9,826 nucleotides of DNA from an uncultured Succinivibrio sp. (GCA_900767695.1 CAAGAC010000050.1:1-9826); one strand, 5' to 3'. Counted from the first letter of the stretch, positions 1 through 6,888 are shown. Notes: generated by a model from the letters alone, not told the origin. Numbers and translations are program-made.

Positions 1-20
1 CCAATAAAAGTAAAAGCCAT
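1..20 (-). CDS. 5' end of a leftward gene, cut by the window edge
   Basis: Reading leftward from position 20, an ATG is followed by six open codons (M-A-F-T-F-I) before the sequence ends. A good Shine-Dalgarno sequence, GGAGAG (31 to 26), lies five bases upstream, which is the main reason to call a start. The product cannot be identified from six residues. The gene is divergent from the cvfB-sohB-topA operon and shares the long intergenic region with it. A candidate promoter for it lies at 124 to 96. Confidence 0.5.
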
Positions 21-95
21 TTTGACTCTCCGTGGTCTTGTTCTAGTCTCTGCCCGTATCCGGCTCATGGCCTTGCGGGACATGCGATATTCACA

Positions 96-124
96 GGTAT
101 AAAATATTCTACTTTTGTATGCAA
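96..124 (-). promoter_or_regulatory. candidate promoter for the leftward gene
   Basis: On the minus strand, TTGCAT (124 to 119) is followed after 17 bases by TATACC (101 to 96). This resembles a sigma-70 promoter with 3 of 6 matches at -35 and 4 of 6 at -10, with ideal spacing and an AT-rich spacer. Transcription would start near 89 and give a leader of about 70 bases ahead of the ATG at 20. It is a visual match only. Confidence 0.35.
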
Positions 125-155
125 GATCCTGCGCGCGGCCTATTATGAGCGCGGA

Positions 156-169
156 ACCTTGATCAAGGT
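156..169. promoter_or_regulatory. 14-base perfect palindrome, possible operator
   Basis: ACCTTGATCAAGGT is fully self-complementary. It contains TTGAT and ATCAA as overlapping rather than spaced half sites, so it is not a standard FNR box (TTGAT-N4-ATCAA). It lies about 32 bases upstream of the candidate leftward -35 element. A dimeric regulator site is plausible, but no specific regulator can be named. Confidence 0.3.
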
Positions 170-182
170 CACGCCTGCGCCA

Positions 183-215
183 GGGACTTTGCAAAGGAAA
201 GTCCCGATTTGCAAA
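183..215. repeat. inverted repeat plus TTTGCAAA repeated at 20-base spacing
   Basis: GGGACTTT (183-190) and AAAGTCCC (198-205) form an 8-base inverted repeat around a 7-base centre. The palindrome TTTGCAAA occurs at 188-195 and again at 208-215, exactly 20 bases apart, or about two helical turns. That phasing would place two protein dimers on the same DNA face. A hairpin role is less likely because no T-run follows. Confidence 0.35.
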
Positions 216-240
216 CGCGGCCCTCTTCTACAGCAAATGC

Positions 241-288
241 AGTTAAATATCTCAAATGAGATTTAACTATATCTGAATATAGCGCTAT
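241..288. repeat. AT-rich inverted repeat and adjacent palindrome
   Basis: AGTTAA (241-246) pairs with TTAACT (263-268), and ATCTCA (249-254) pairs with TGAGAT (257-262). An extra AT on the left arm and a two-base centre interrupt the symmetry. ATAGCGCTAT (279-288) is a separate 10-base perfect palindrome 10 bases downstream. A two-base loop is poor for RNA, so a DNA-level operator is the likelier reading. Confidence 0.3.
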
Positions 289-554
289 TCAAGTCCAATG
301 CTCCCCGTCAGCGAAAATTTTCCCTGCGAGCATAAAGCAGTGTGTTGCAGCCAGAGAAAAGGACCGATAAGCGCGGACCAGACTACCCTTACAATTCCGT
401 CTCATTGAATCATGAAGTTGGCCGATATCAAAATCCGGAAGATGGCAGACTCTCACTCGTGGCGGACCGTCGGATCCCTTGCCGGCACCCAGCCACGTTT
501 TCGTGCATCTACTTGAATTCCGCAACTTGGCGCACGCTTGACAACGGTGCAATG

Positions 555-583
555 TTGCATATTGAACGATGCATTTGGATAAT
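555..583 (+). promoter_or_regulatory. candidate promoter of the cvfB-sohB-topA operon
   Basis: TTGCAT (555-560) is followed after 17 bases by GATAAT (578-583), with 3 of 6 and 5 of 6 matches to the sigma-70 hexamers. Transcription would begin near 590 and give a leader of about 45 bases. A perfect TTGACA sits just upstream (538-543), but no good -10 lies at the right distance from it. The -35 element is one arm of a small inverted repeat, TGCAT (556-560) and ATGCA (569-573), so a repressor site may overlap this promoter. Confidence 0.4.
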
Positions 584-596
584 GCGTCCAGAAAAA

Positions 597-613
597 CGCC
601 CCGCGGCGGGGCG
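597..613 (+). other. GC-rich hairpin in the presumed cvfB leader
   Basis: CGCCCC (597-602) pairs with GGGGCG (608-613) around a five-base loop. At the DNA level the symmetry extends to 8 bases per side around one central base. An A-run (592-596) precedes it and there is no T-run after it, so it is not a rightward terminator. It ends 21 bases before the cvfB ATG, just upstream of the ribosome binding site. Confidence 0.4.
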
Positions 614-634
614 GCACGAGCGGAGTGGGAAGTT

Positions 635-1666
635 ATGTCTCAAGATGAAAACATGCCTTACTGGGGTTCCCAGAGTCCATACGAGGATGATGTTCCGGTA
701 GGCCGCGTCATAGAGCGCCCGGTCGCCTCGCTCTCCGATCAGGGGGCGCTGGTGGACTGCGGCTCCCACGGCGAGCTCTTCGTGCCGCGCAGCCAGCTTC
801 CCCGCTATATAAAGGAAGGGGACAGTCTCAGGGTGTTCCTCTACCAGGACTCGGGCAGGGTGCTTGCAACTGCAAGAAAGCCGCTTCTGGAGCTTGGCAT
901 GGCTGGCAGGCTCCGCGTCGCCTCGGCTGACTGCGGCACCGCCTACCTCGACATGGGCATCCCCAAGCAGCTCGTGGTCCCAATCTCCGAGCAGCGCTAC
1001 GAGTTCGAGCCGGGCGATCTGGTGCCCATCTTCGTGGCGATGGACAGCTACGGCAGGCTCTTTGGCACGCAGCGCTTCAACCGCTACATCCACGAGCTGC
1101 CGCTGCGCGGCCGCTACCGCCGCTTTGACAGGGTCAAGTGCGTGCCGGTGGCGCGCACCCCGCTCGGGTGGCGCGCCGTCATCGACGACGACTGCTACGG
1201 CGTCATGTACAAGGACGCCGAGAAGGGTGAGGTCGAGCTGGGCCGCCGCTACGACGGGTACATCATCATGATCCGCCCCGACGGCAGGCTCGACGTCTCG
1301 CTCCAGGAGCCTGGCGCGGGCGGCGTCGATCACGCCGCGCTCGAGCTCATGCAGGCCTTGGAGCACTCGAACGGCTCCCTGGGCTTCAACGACCGCTCAG
1401 ATCCGCGCGAGATCGAGGACTACCTGCACATGTCCAAGGGCAAGTTCAAGAAGGCCATCGGGCACCTCTACAAGCTGCGCCTCATCGAGATCCTCCCCGA
1501 TGGCATCAAGCTCACCGGCAAGGGCCACGAGGAGATCGAGAAGCGCCTCCACGGCTCCAAGCACGGCGAGATAGAGTCCGAGCAGCGCGACGAGAAGGTT
1601 GCCGAGGCGGGGAAGCTTGAGGCGGTTGAGAAGAAGGAAGGCAAGGAAGGTTCTGATGTTCAGTGA
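635..1666 (+). CDS. cvfB: CvfB/YitL-like S1 RNA-binding protein
   Basis: This 343-residue cytoplasmic protein resembles the CvfB/YitL family, whose characterised members carry S1-type RNA-binding modules and a C-terminal winged helix and influence virulence gene expression in Staphylococcus. Three beta-rich S1-like segments can be read at about residues 20-85, 88-150 and 160-225. Family-like stretches are VFLYQDSGRVLATA (67-80), YLDMGIPKQLVVPISEQ (104-120) and, in the helical module, YLHMSKGKFKKAIGHLYK (263-280). The tail (about 305-343) is highly charged and probably disordered. The ATG at 635 is preferred because GGAGTGGGA lies just before it. An in-frame ATG at 569 would sit upstream of the candidate -10 and translate the leader hairpin. 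The stop overlaps the sohB start by 11 bases. The family call is from recalled similarity; the precise RNA target is unknown. Confidence 0.82.
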   Translation: MSQDENMPYWGSQSPYEDDVPVGRVIERPVASLSDQGALVDCGSHGELFVPRSQLPRYIKEGDSLRVFLYQDSGRVLATARKPLLELGMAGRLRVASADCGTAYLDMGIPKQLVVPISEQRYEFEPGDLVPIFVAMDSYGRLFGTQRFNRYIHELPLRGRYRRFDRVKCVPVARTPLGWRAVIDDDCYGVMYKDAEKGEVELGRRYDGYIIMIRPDGRLDVSLQEPGAGGVDHAALELMQALEHSNGSLGFNDRSDPREIEDYLHMSKGKFKKAIGHLYKLRLIEILPDGIKLTGKGHEEIEKRLHGSKHGEIESEQRDEKVAEAGKLEAVEKKEGKEGSDVQ

Positions 1667-2927
1667 CTGGCTGATGTTCCTCTTAAAGGGGATCACTGCG
1701 GCGCTCATCGTCACCATCGCCGCAGGCGTTCTGGTGGCGATGATAGCGTCCATGCGCAGGCAGGGCGGCGTGAAGGAGGATGACGAGGGCCATGTGGCCT
1801 TCAAGGATCTGCGCGAGGACGCGGACTCCCTGCGCTCGGATGTTCAGAGGGCGCTTCACGACAACACCGACGAGTTCAGGGGCGAGCTGTCAAAGGACAA
1901 GAAGAAGAAAGGCAAGGCGTCAAACGAGAAGGCTTCCGAGACTGCCGATGCCAGCAGCGCCAAGCCCAAGAGCGCCGATGCAAGGGAAGGTCTGGCGCAG
2001 GACTCCGCGCCCAGGCTTTCCAAGAAGGAGATCAAGGCCCGCCTCAAGCCCATCAGGGACAAGGCGCTTGACGAGGAGCGCGACGGCGAGGCCGCCGCGC
2101 GCCGCGACGCGATCGCCAGGATGCGCGCCGAGGGCAGGTTCTGCCCGCGCAACCTCTATGTCATCGATTACGACGGCGACATGAAGGGATCGGAGAACCT
2201 CGCCTTTGCCGAGGAGATCAACGCGGTGCTCGAGTACGGCACGAGGGACGACGAGCTCATCGTCAACCTGAGATCGCCTGGCGGCATGGTCAGCGCCTAC
2301 GGCTACGCCTCCTCCCAGCTCTCGCGCGTCCGCAGCCGCGGGATCAGGCTCACGGTCTGCGTGGACGAGGTTGCGGCATCCGGCGGCTACCTCATGGCAG
2401 CGGTCGCCGACAAGATAGTCGCGGCGCCATTCGCCTACATCGGCTCCATTGGCGTGGTCGCCGAGTTTCCCAACTTCAACCGCCTTCTGGAGAGCAAGGG
2501 CGTGCAGTACGAGCAGGTGACCGCCGGCAAGTACAAGCGCACGCTCTCGATGCTTGGCAAGAGCACCTACGAGGGCCGCGAGAAGGTGAAGGGCGAGCTT
2601 GAGTCGGTGCACCGCCGCTTCAAGGAAGTGGTCTTGCGCTACCGCCCCAAGGTTGACATCGAGTCCATCGCCACCGGCGAGTGGTGGCTTGGGACCGACG
2701 CCCTGGAGCGCGGGCTTGTCGACGAGATAGGCACCTCTGACGACTACATACGCTCGCGCCTTGACGCCACGTCGGGGAGCGCGCTCAAAATCCTGTGGCG
2801 CAAGGATGAGAAAAAGCCTATTTTGAAAAAAGCGCTGGGGCTGCTCTCTGCAAGGACCTGGGTCCGCGCAGTGGGCGACGAGCTTGAAGAGAAGTCGGCG
2901 CGCCACGACGGCAGCGCCATCAGGTAG
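1656..2927 (+). CDS. sohB: SohB-like inner-membrane serine protease (peptidase family S49)
   Basis: This 423-residue protein is a probable membrane-anchored peptidase of the SppA/SohB family, with its catalytic domain in the periplasm. A single hydrophobic segment lies at about residues 13-33. A charged, lysine- and alanine-rich linker (roughly 78-112, with KDKKKKGK) and a charged helical stretch follow. The S49 domain occupies about 165-370. The nucleophile is predicted as Ser242 in DEVAASGGYLMA and the general base as Lys294 in GKYKRTL. Their spacing of 52 matches the Ser-Lys dyad of the family. E. coli SohB is 349 residues, so this one is longer, mostly through the linker and a short basic C-terminal tail. 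AAGGAAGG precedes the ATG at 1656, and translation is probably coupled to cvfB. An upstream in-frame ATG (1599) lies deep inside cvfB and would put a basic leader before the membrane segment. Confidence 0.9.
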   Translation: MFSDWLMFLLKGITAALIVTIAAGVLVAMIASMRRQGGVKEDDEGHVAFKDLREDADSLRSDVQRALHDNTDEFRGELSKDKKKKGKASNEKASETADASSAKPKSADAREGLAQDSAPRLSKKEIKARLKPIRDKALDEERDGEAAARRDAIARMRAEGRFCPRNLYVIDYDGDMKGSENLAFAEEINAVLEYGTRDDELIVNLRSPGGMVSAYGYASSQLSRVRSRGIRLTVCVDEVAASGGYLMAAVADKIVAAPFAYIGSIGVVAEFPNFNRLLESKGVQYEQVTAGKYKRTLSMLGKSTYEGREKVKGELESVHRRFKEVVLRYRPKVDIESIATGEWWLGTDALERGLVDEIGTSDDYIRSRLDATSGSALKILWRKDEKKPILKKALGLLSARTWVRAVGDELEEKSARHDGSAIR

Positions 2928-2950
2928 CAGGAAAAAGGACAGGGATCCAC

Positions 2951-5608
2951 ATGGGCAAGTCACTCGTCATCGTCGAGTCTCCTTCTAAGGCCACGATCAT
3001 CAACAGGTTCCTCGGCGACGGCTACGTCGTCAAGGCATCGGTCGGCCACATCCGCGACCTGCCGGTTTCCGGGGGTGCGAAAAGCAAGCCGGAGGAAGGC
3101 GCCAGGGGGGCCCGCACGAGAAAGTCCAAGAGCGAGGCGCTCTTCGCGCGCATGGGCATCGACCCCACGAACCACTGGAAGGCCGACTACGAGATCATGC
3201 CGGGCAAGGAGAAGGTCGTCTCCGAGTTGAAGAAGCTCTCCAAGACCGCCGACAAGGTCTATCTCGCAACCGATCTTGACCGCGAGGGAGAGGCCATAGC
3301 ATGGCACTTGAAGGAGGTGCTCGGAGGCGACGACGACCGCTACCTGCGCGTCAAGTACCCCGAGATCACCAAGCGCGCCATCGACGCGGCCTTCGCCAAC
3401 CCCGGGCGCATCAACATGGATCTCGTGAAGGCCCAGCAGACCCGCAGGTTCCTCGATCGCGTGGTGGGCTTCATGGTCTCGCCGCTTCTCTGGAAGAAGG
3501 TCGCCCGCGGGCTCTCGGCAGGCCGCGTGCAGTCGGTCGCGGTCGAGCTTATCGTGATGCGCGAGCGCGAGATAAGGCGCTTCCTCCCTGAGGAGTACTG
3601 GACCGTCTCCGCGCTAACCAGAACCCAGGGCGGCGAGGATCTGAGCCTTGAGCTTGCCACCGTGAACGGCGCCAAGGCCGCGCTGCACAACGCAGCGGAC
3701 GCCAAGAAGGCCGTGGACGGCCTCAAGGCCTCGGACTTCGTGGTCACGAATGTCGAGTCGGCCGCCAAGAAGACCCATGCGCTGCCCCCGTTCACCACCT
3801 CTACATTGCAGCAGGTTGCAAACCAGCGCCTGGGCTTCTCCGTCAAGAAGACCATGACGCTTGCCCAGCGCCTCTACGAGCAGGGCTACATCACCTACAT
3901 GCGAACCGACAGCGTGAACCTCTCCCAGGAGGCCATCGCCGCAGCGCGCGCGATCATCAAGGACAGGTTCGGCGACGCCTACGTGCCGCCCAAGCCCAAC
4001 TACTTCCACTCGAAGGAGAGCGCCCAGGAGGCCCACGAGGCCATCAGGCCCTCGCACCCCGACCGCTCGGTGTCGGCCCTCGAGCGCGACGAGCAGCGCC
4101 TCTACCAGCTGATCTTCGACCGCTACCTGAGCTGCCAGATGCCAGAGTGCAGGTACGAGAGCACCACGCTCTCTGTCACCGCGGGCGACTATGGCCTCAA
4201 GGCCAACGGCCGAGTCATCACCTTCGACGGCTTCAGGCGCGTCTGGACCTCTGGAAAGCAGGAGGACGTGGTGCTGCCCAAGCTCAAGACGGGAGATCGC
4301 CTCGGCTTCGTCAAGGCCGATCCGCTGCAGCACTTCACCCAGCCGCCCGCGCGCTACAGCGAGGCGACCCTCGTCAAGCAGCTTGAGTCCGACGGCATCG
4401 GCAGGCCCTCGACCTACGCGACCATCATCTCGACCATCCAGGACCGCGGCTACGTGCGGTTGGAGCACGGCAGGTTCTACGCCGAGCCCATGGGCGAGAT
4501 AGTCACCGACCGCCTGATGTACAGCTTCAAGGATCTGATGGATCCGGGCTTCACCAGCAGCCTTGAGGATCAGCTCGATCTCATCGCCGCGGGCAAGGCC
4601 GACTGGGAGCAGAGCCTTGACTCCTTCTACGGCGCCTTCGAGAAGTCCCTGGAGAAGGCCGAGCTTCCTGCCAAGGACGGCGGCATGCCCGAGAACCACC
4701 CCATCGAGACCGAGCTTGTCTGCCCCAAGTGCGGCAAGCACCACATGGCGGTGCAGTCTGGAAAGACCGGCGTGTTCCTAAGCTGCCTTGGCTTCTACGA
4801 CAAGTCGGTGCCCGAGGATCAGCGCTGCCGCAACACGATGAACTTGAAGCCCGTTGATTTTGGCAAGCGCAAGCTCACCGAGGAGGAGGAGGCCGAGATC
4901 CTGAGGACGATCCCGCGCTGCCCCAAGTGCGGCGCTGCGATGCAGCCCTACAGCGTGGACGACCACCACCGCCTCTACCTCTGCGGCACGCCAAACTGCG
5001 GCGGGCACCTCCTGGAGGAGGGCAGCTTCGAGGGCGACATCGAGAAGGGACCCGAGGGTGTCATCTGCGAGCGCTGCGGAAGCCCGATGGAACTCAAGGA
5101 AGGGCGCTTTGGCAAGTACATGGCCTGCACCAACAAGGAGTGCGGCAACACCCGCAAGATCCTGAAGAACGGCGAGGTCGCCCCTCCGCGCGAGCAGCCG
5201 GTCGATCTGCCCGAGCTGCCCTGCCAGGCCAAGGGGTCGCACTACGTGCTGCGCGACGGCGCGGCCGGGATCTTCCTTGCCGCCCACAACTTCCCGAAGG
5301 TGCGCGAGACCAGGGCGCCGCTGGTGTCCGAGCTCAAGCGCTTCCGCGACCGCATCTCCCCGAAGTTCCACTACCTCGCAGACGGCCCCGAGCAGGACAG
5401 CGACGGCAACCCCATCGAGGTGCGCTTCTCGCGCAAGGCCAAGGCCCAGTACCTCGCCTCGGTCAGGGACGGCAAGCCCACGGGCAGGATCTGGCTCTAC
5501 GATCAGGCCACCTCGACCTGGAACGAGCGCGAGGGCAAGGCCGCGTCGTCGTCATCGACTGGGGCCCGCAGGACCTACAGGCGCCGCAAGGCCCCTGCCG
5601 CGAAGTAG
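2951..5608 (+). CDS. topA: DNA topoisomerase I (type IA)
   Basis: TopA relaxes negatively supercoiled DNA by cutting one strand through a 5'-phosphotyrosine. The protein has 885 residues; E. coli TopA has 865. The TOPRIM domain starts with VIVESPSK, giving Glu9, and the metal-binding DxDxE is Asp108, Asp110 and Glu112 in ATDLDREGEA. The catalytic tyrosine is Tyr316 in YITYMRTDS, followed by Arg318. Three tetracysteine zinc fingers follow: C591, C594, C612, C626; C657, C660, C678, C683; and C706, C709, C726, C731. After these come two zinc-ribbon-like segments that have lost their cysteines (about 755-800 and 810-865) and a basic tail ending RRTYRRRKAPAAK. This is the gammaproteobacterial arrangement. 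No frameshift or missing catalytic residue is seen. The gene starts 23 bases after sohB behind a GGACAGGGA-like binding site, so it is probably co-transcribed. Confidence 0.97.
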   Translation: MGKSLVIVESPSKATIINRFLGDGYVVKASVGHIRDLPVSGGAKSKPEEGARGARTRKSKSEALFARMGIDPTNHWKADYEIMPGKEKVVSELKKLSKTADKVYLATDLDREGEAIAWHLKEVLGGDDDRYLRVKYPEITKRAIDAAFANPGRINMDLVKAQQTRRFLDRVVGFMVSPLLWKKVARGLSAGRVQSVAVELIVMREREIRRFLPEEYWTVSALTRTQGGEDLSLELATVNGAKAALHNAADAKKAVDGLKASDFVVTNVESAAKKTHALPPFTTSTLQQVANQRLGFSVKKTMTLAQRLYEQGYITYMRTDSVNLSQEAIAAARAIIKDRFGDAYVPPKPNYFHSKESAQEAHEAIRPSHPDRSVSALERDEQRLYQLIFDRYLSCQMPECRYESTTLSVTAGDYGLKANGRVITFDGFRRVWTSGKQEDVVLPKLKTGDRLGFVKADPLQHFTQPPARYSEATLVKQLESDGIGRPSTYATIISTIQDRGYVRLEHGRFYAEPMGEIVTDRLMYSFKDLMDPGFTSSLEDQLDLIAAGKADWEQSLDSFYGAFEKSLEKAELPAKDGGMPENHPIETELVCPKCGKHHMAVQSGKTGVFLSCLGFYDKSVPEDQRCRNTMNLKPVDFGKRKLTEEEEAEILRTIPRCPKCGAAMQPYSVDDHHRLYLCGTPNCGGHLLEEGSFEGDIEKGPEGVICERCGSPMELKEGRFGKYMACTNKECGNTRKILKNGEVAPPREQPVDLPELPCQAKGSHYVLRDGAAGIFLAAHNFPKVRETRAPLVSELKRFRDRISPKFHYLADGPEQDSDGNPIEVRFSRKAKAQYLASVRDGKPTGRIWLYDQATSTWNEREGKAASSSSTGARRTYRRRKAPAAK

Positions 5609-5662
5609 GCTTCAAAAGCCTTCATGAAGGAAGCCCCGCCCCAGCAAGGGAGCGGGGCTTCC
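5608..5662 (+). terminator. hairpin cluster at the 3' end of topA
   Basis: Three structures follow one another. GGCTT (5608-5612) pairs with AAGCC (5616-5620). CCTTCATGAAGG (5619-5630) is a perfect 12-base palindrome. The strongest is GGAAGCCCCGC (5629-5639) pairing with GCGGGGCTTCC (5652-5662) around a 12-base loop. The 11-base stem is stable, but no T-run follows, so termination may be imperfect, factor-dependent, or the structure may protect the 3' end of the mRNA. Confidence 0.55.
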
Positions 5663-5706
5663 TGCCCTCATGGCATGCAATTTCCTCCCGCATCGCTTCA
5701 CTTTGT

Positions 5707-5746
5707 GCGCGCAGCGCGCCCCTCATTTCCATGCTTTGGTTACAAT
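5707..5746 (+). promoter_or_regulatory. candidate promoter and operator of the sugar-binding protein gene
   Basis: TACAAT (5741-5746) is a good -10 match (5 of 6). No clear -35 lies 16 to 18 bases upstream. Such a promoter often depends on an activator. GCGCGC (5707-5712) and GCGCGC (5714-5719) around one A form a 13-base palindrome just upstream, at roughly -45 to -33 from the presumed start near 5752. It could bind a sugar-responsive regulator. This is inference from position only. Confidence 0.3.
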
Positions 5747-5777
5747 AGGAGCGGTCTAGCATATTGGAGTTAGTTTG

Positions 5778-6875
5778 ATGACCATTAGAAAAACAATCAA
5801 CAAGCCGGGATTTTTGCGCGCCGCGGCGATATGCGCCGCGGTCGCGCTGGGCCTTGGCGCCTCCGCCCAGGCCATGGCGGCCTTCAAGGTCGGGATCATG
5901 ATGCCGACCCAGAACGAGGATCGCTGGAACAACGAGGGCAGCAAGCTGCGCGACGCGGCAGCCGCCGCAGGGCTTGAGCCCGATCTCTATTTCGGCGGGG
6001 ACGACGACATCCCCATCCAGCAGAAGCAGATCCCCCGCCTCGTGAAGGACGGCAAGAACGCCATCGTCATAGCGCCCATTGACGGCGACGCGCTCTCCGA
6101 GCAGCTTGCCGAGGTCAAGTCCAATGGAGTGCCGGTGATCTCCTACGACCGCCTGATCATGAAGAGCGACGCGGTCACCTACTACGCGACCTTCGACAAC
6201 AGGAAGGCGGGCGTGATCCAGGGCCAGGCCATCGAGCGCGCGCTCGATCTGCCAAACGCCTCCCCGGACAATCCCAAGACCATCGAGTTCTTTGCAGGAT
6301 CCGAGAGGGACAACAACTCGAAGTTCTTCTGGGACGGGGCGATGGAAGTGCTCCAGCCCTACCTCGACAGCGGCGTGCTCACATGCCCCTCGGGGCAGGT
6401 GACGCTGCACGACTGCGCCATCGACAAGTGGAGCGACGACATCGCGATGAAGCGCATGGACAGCCTGATCGGGAAGCAGGGCTACAAGCCCGACGGCACC
6501 GGCAAGCAGCATCTCGACGCGATCTACTCCTCGGCCGACATCCTCACCGGCGGCATCCTCGTGGCCCTGAAGAACCACGGCTACAAGGCAGGCGTCATGC
6601 CGGTGATCACTGGCCAGGACGCCAAGCCGGAGACGCTCAAGGAGATCCTCGACGGCGAGGTCACGATGACCGTGTTCAAGGATCCTGATCTGCTCGTGGA
6701 CCGCGTGGTGCAGATGCTCAAGTCGATCTCCGAGGGCAAGGAGGTCGAGGTCAACGACACCAAGACCTACGACAACGGCGCTGGCTTTGTGAAGACCTAC
6801 CAGTGCGAGCCTGTCGAGATCAACAAGGACAACCTGAAGAAGCTCCTGATCGACACCGGCAAGATTAAGATCTGA
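5778..6875 (+). CDS. ChvE/XylF-type periplasmic monosaccharide-binding protein
   Basis: This 365-residue exported protein is a substrate-binding component of a sugar ABC transporter, of the periplasmic binding protein type I fold. Residues 1-34 form a signal peptide: basic start, hydrophobic core AAAICAAVALGLG, and cleavage probably after Ala34 in AQAMA. The mature part resembles Agrobacterium ChvE more than E. coli XylF. Shared stretches include RW near the start, DDIPIQQKQI, YDRLI, YYATFDN, DNN followed by DGAMEVLQPYLDSG, SGQ, GQDA and GKEVEVNDTKTYDNG. These include sugar-contacting positions of the family. The ligand could be xylose, glucose, galactose or arabinose and cannot be fixed here. 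Cys203 and Cys213 could form a periplasmic disulfide; Cys343 is a third cysteine. The ATG at 5778 is preferred over a TTG just before it, with GGAG at 5766-5769. No ATPase or permease gene adjoins it, as the next gene is convergent. Confidence 0.88.
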   Translation: MTIRKTINKPGFLRAAAICAAVALGLGASAQAMAAFKVGIMMPTQNEDRWNNEGSKLRDAAAAAGLEPDLYFGGDDDIPIQQKQIPRLVKDGKNAIVIAPIDGDALSEQLAEVKSNGVPVISYDRLIMKSDAVTYYATFDNRKAGVIQGQAIERALDLPNASPDNPKTIEFFAGSERDNNSKFFWDGAMEVLQPYLDSGVLTCPSGQVTLHDCAIDKWSDDIAMKRMDSLIGKQGYKPDGTGKQHLDAIYSSADILTGGILVALKNHGYKAGVMPVITGQDAKPETLKEILDGEVTMTVFKDPDLLVDRVVQMLKSISEGKEVEVNDTKTYDNGAGFVKTYQCEPVEINKDNLKKLLIDTGKIKI

Positions 6876-6888
6876 GCCGCCACTTGCC

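Larger units (their letters stand above)
21..634. promoter_or_regulatory. 614-base non-coding region between divergent genes, rich in palindromes
   Basis: No convincing gene lies here. The open frames present have no ribosome binding site and a composition unlike the neighbouring proteins. Parts of the region (about 1-120 and 235-300) are clearly AT-richer than the genes. It holds a 14-base perfect palindrome at 156-169, an inverted repeat at 183-205, two copies of TTTGCAAA 20 bases apart (188 and 208), an AT-rich inverted repeat at 241-268, ATAGCGCTAT at 279-288, and candidate promoters at both ends. No tRNA-like or rRNA-like fold was recognised. From about 300 to 530 I see nothing specific. 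An unrecognised small RNA cannot be excluded by eye. Confidence 0.6.

Noticed and set aside
156..169. FNR box
   Set aside because: The half sites TTGAT and ATCAA overlap instead of being separated by four bases.
569..634. Upstream ATG for the cvfB-like gene adding 22 residues
   Set aside because: It has no ribosome binding site, overlaps the candidate -10 element and would translate the leader hairpin. The ATG at 635 has a good site.
289..701. Open frames on both strands in the upstream region (87 and 119 residues)
   Set aside because: No ribosome binding sites, no protein-like composition, and one runs into the cvfB start in another frame. They are chance frames.
1599..1655. Longer SohB start inside cvfB
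   Set aside because: It would add an arginine-rich leader before the membrane segment, overlap cvfB by 68 bases, and ignore the strong site ahead of the ATG at 1656.
3614..4744. Long antisense frames opposite topA, sohB, the sugar-binding gene and purT
   Set aside because: GC-rich codon use leaves antisense frames open. The real genes on the opposite strand have complete motifs, and these frames lack binding sites and family features.
2951..5608. Frameshift or damaged topA
   Set aside because: The frame is open throughout with catalytic residues, all three zinc fingers and a full-length tail in order.
5778..6875. Calling the sugar-binding protein XylF
   Set aside because: It is of the same broad family, but the motifs recalled (DDIP, YYATFDN, DGAM, GKEVEVNDTKTYDNG) fit ChvE better, so xylose specificity is not claimed.
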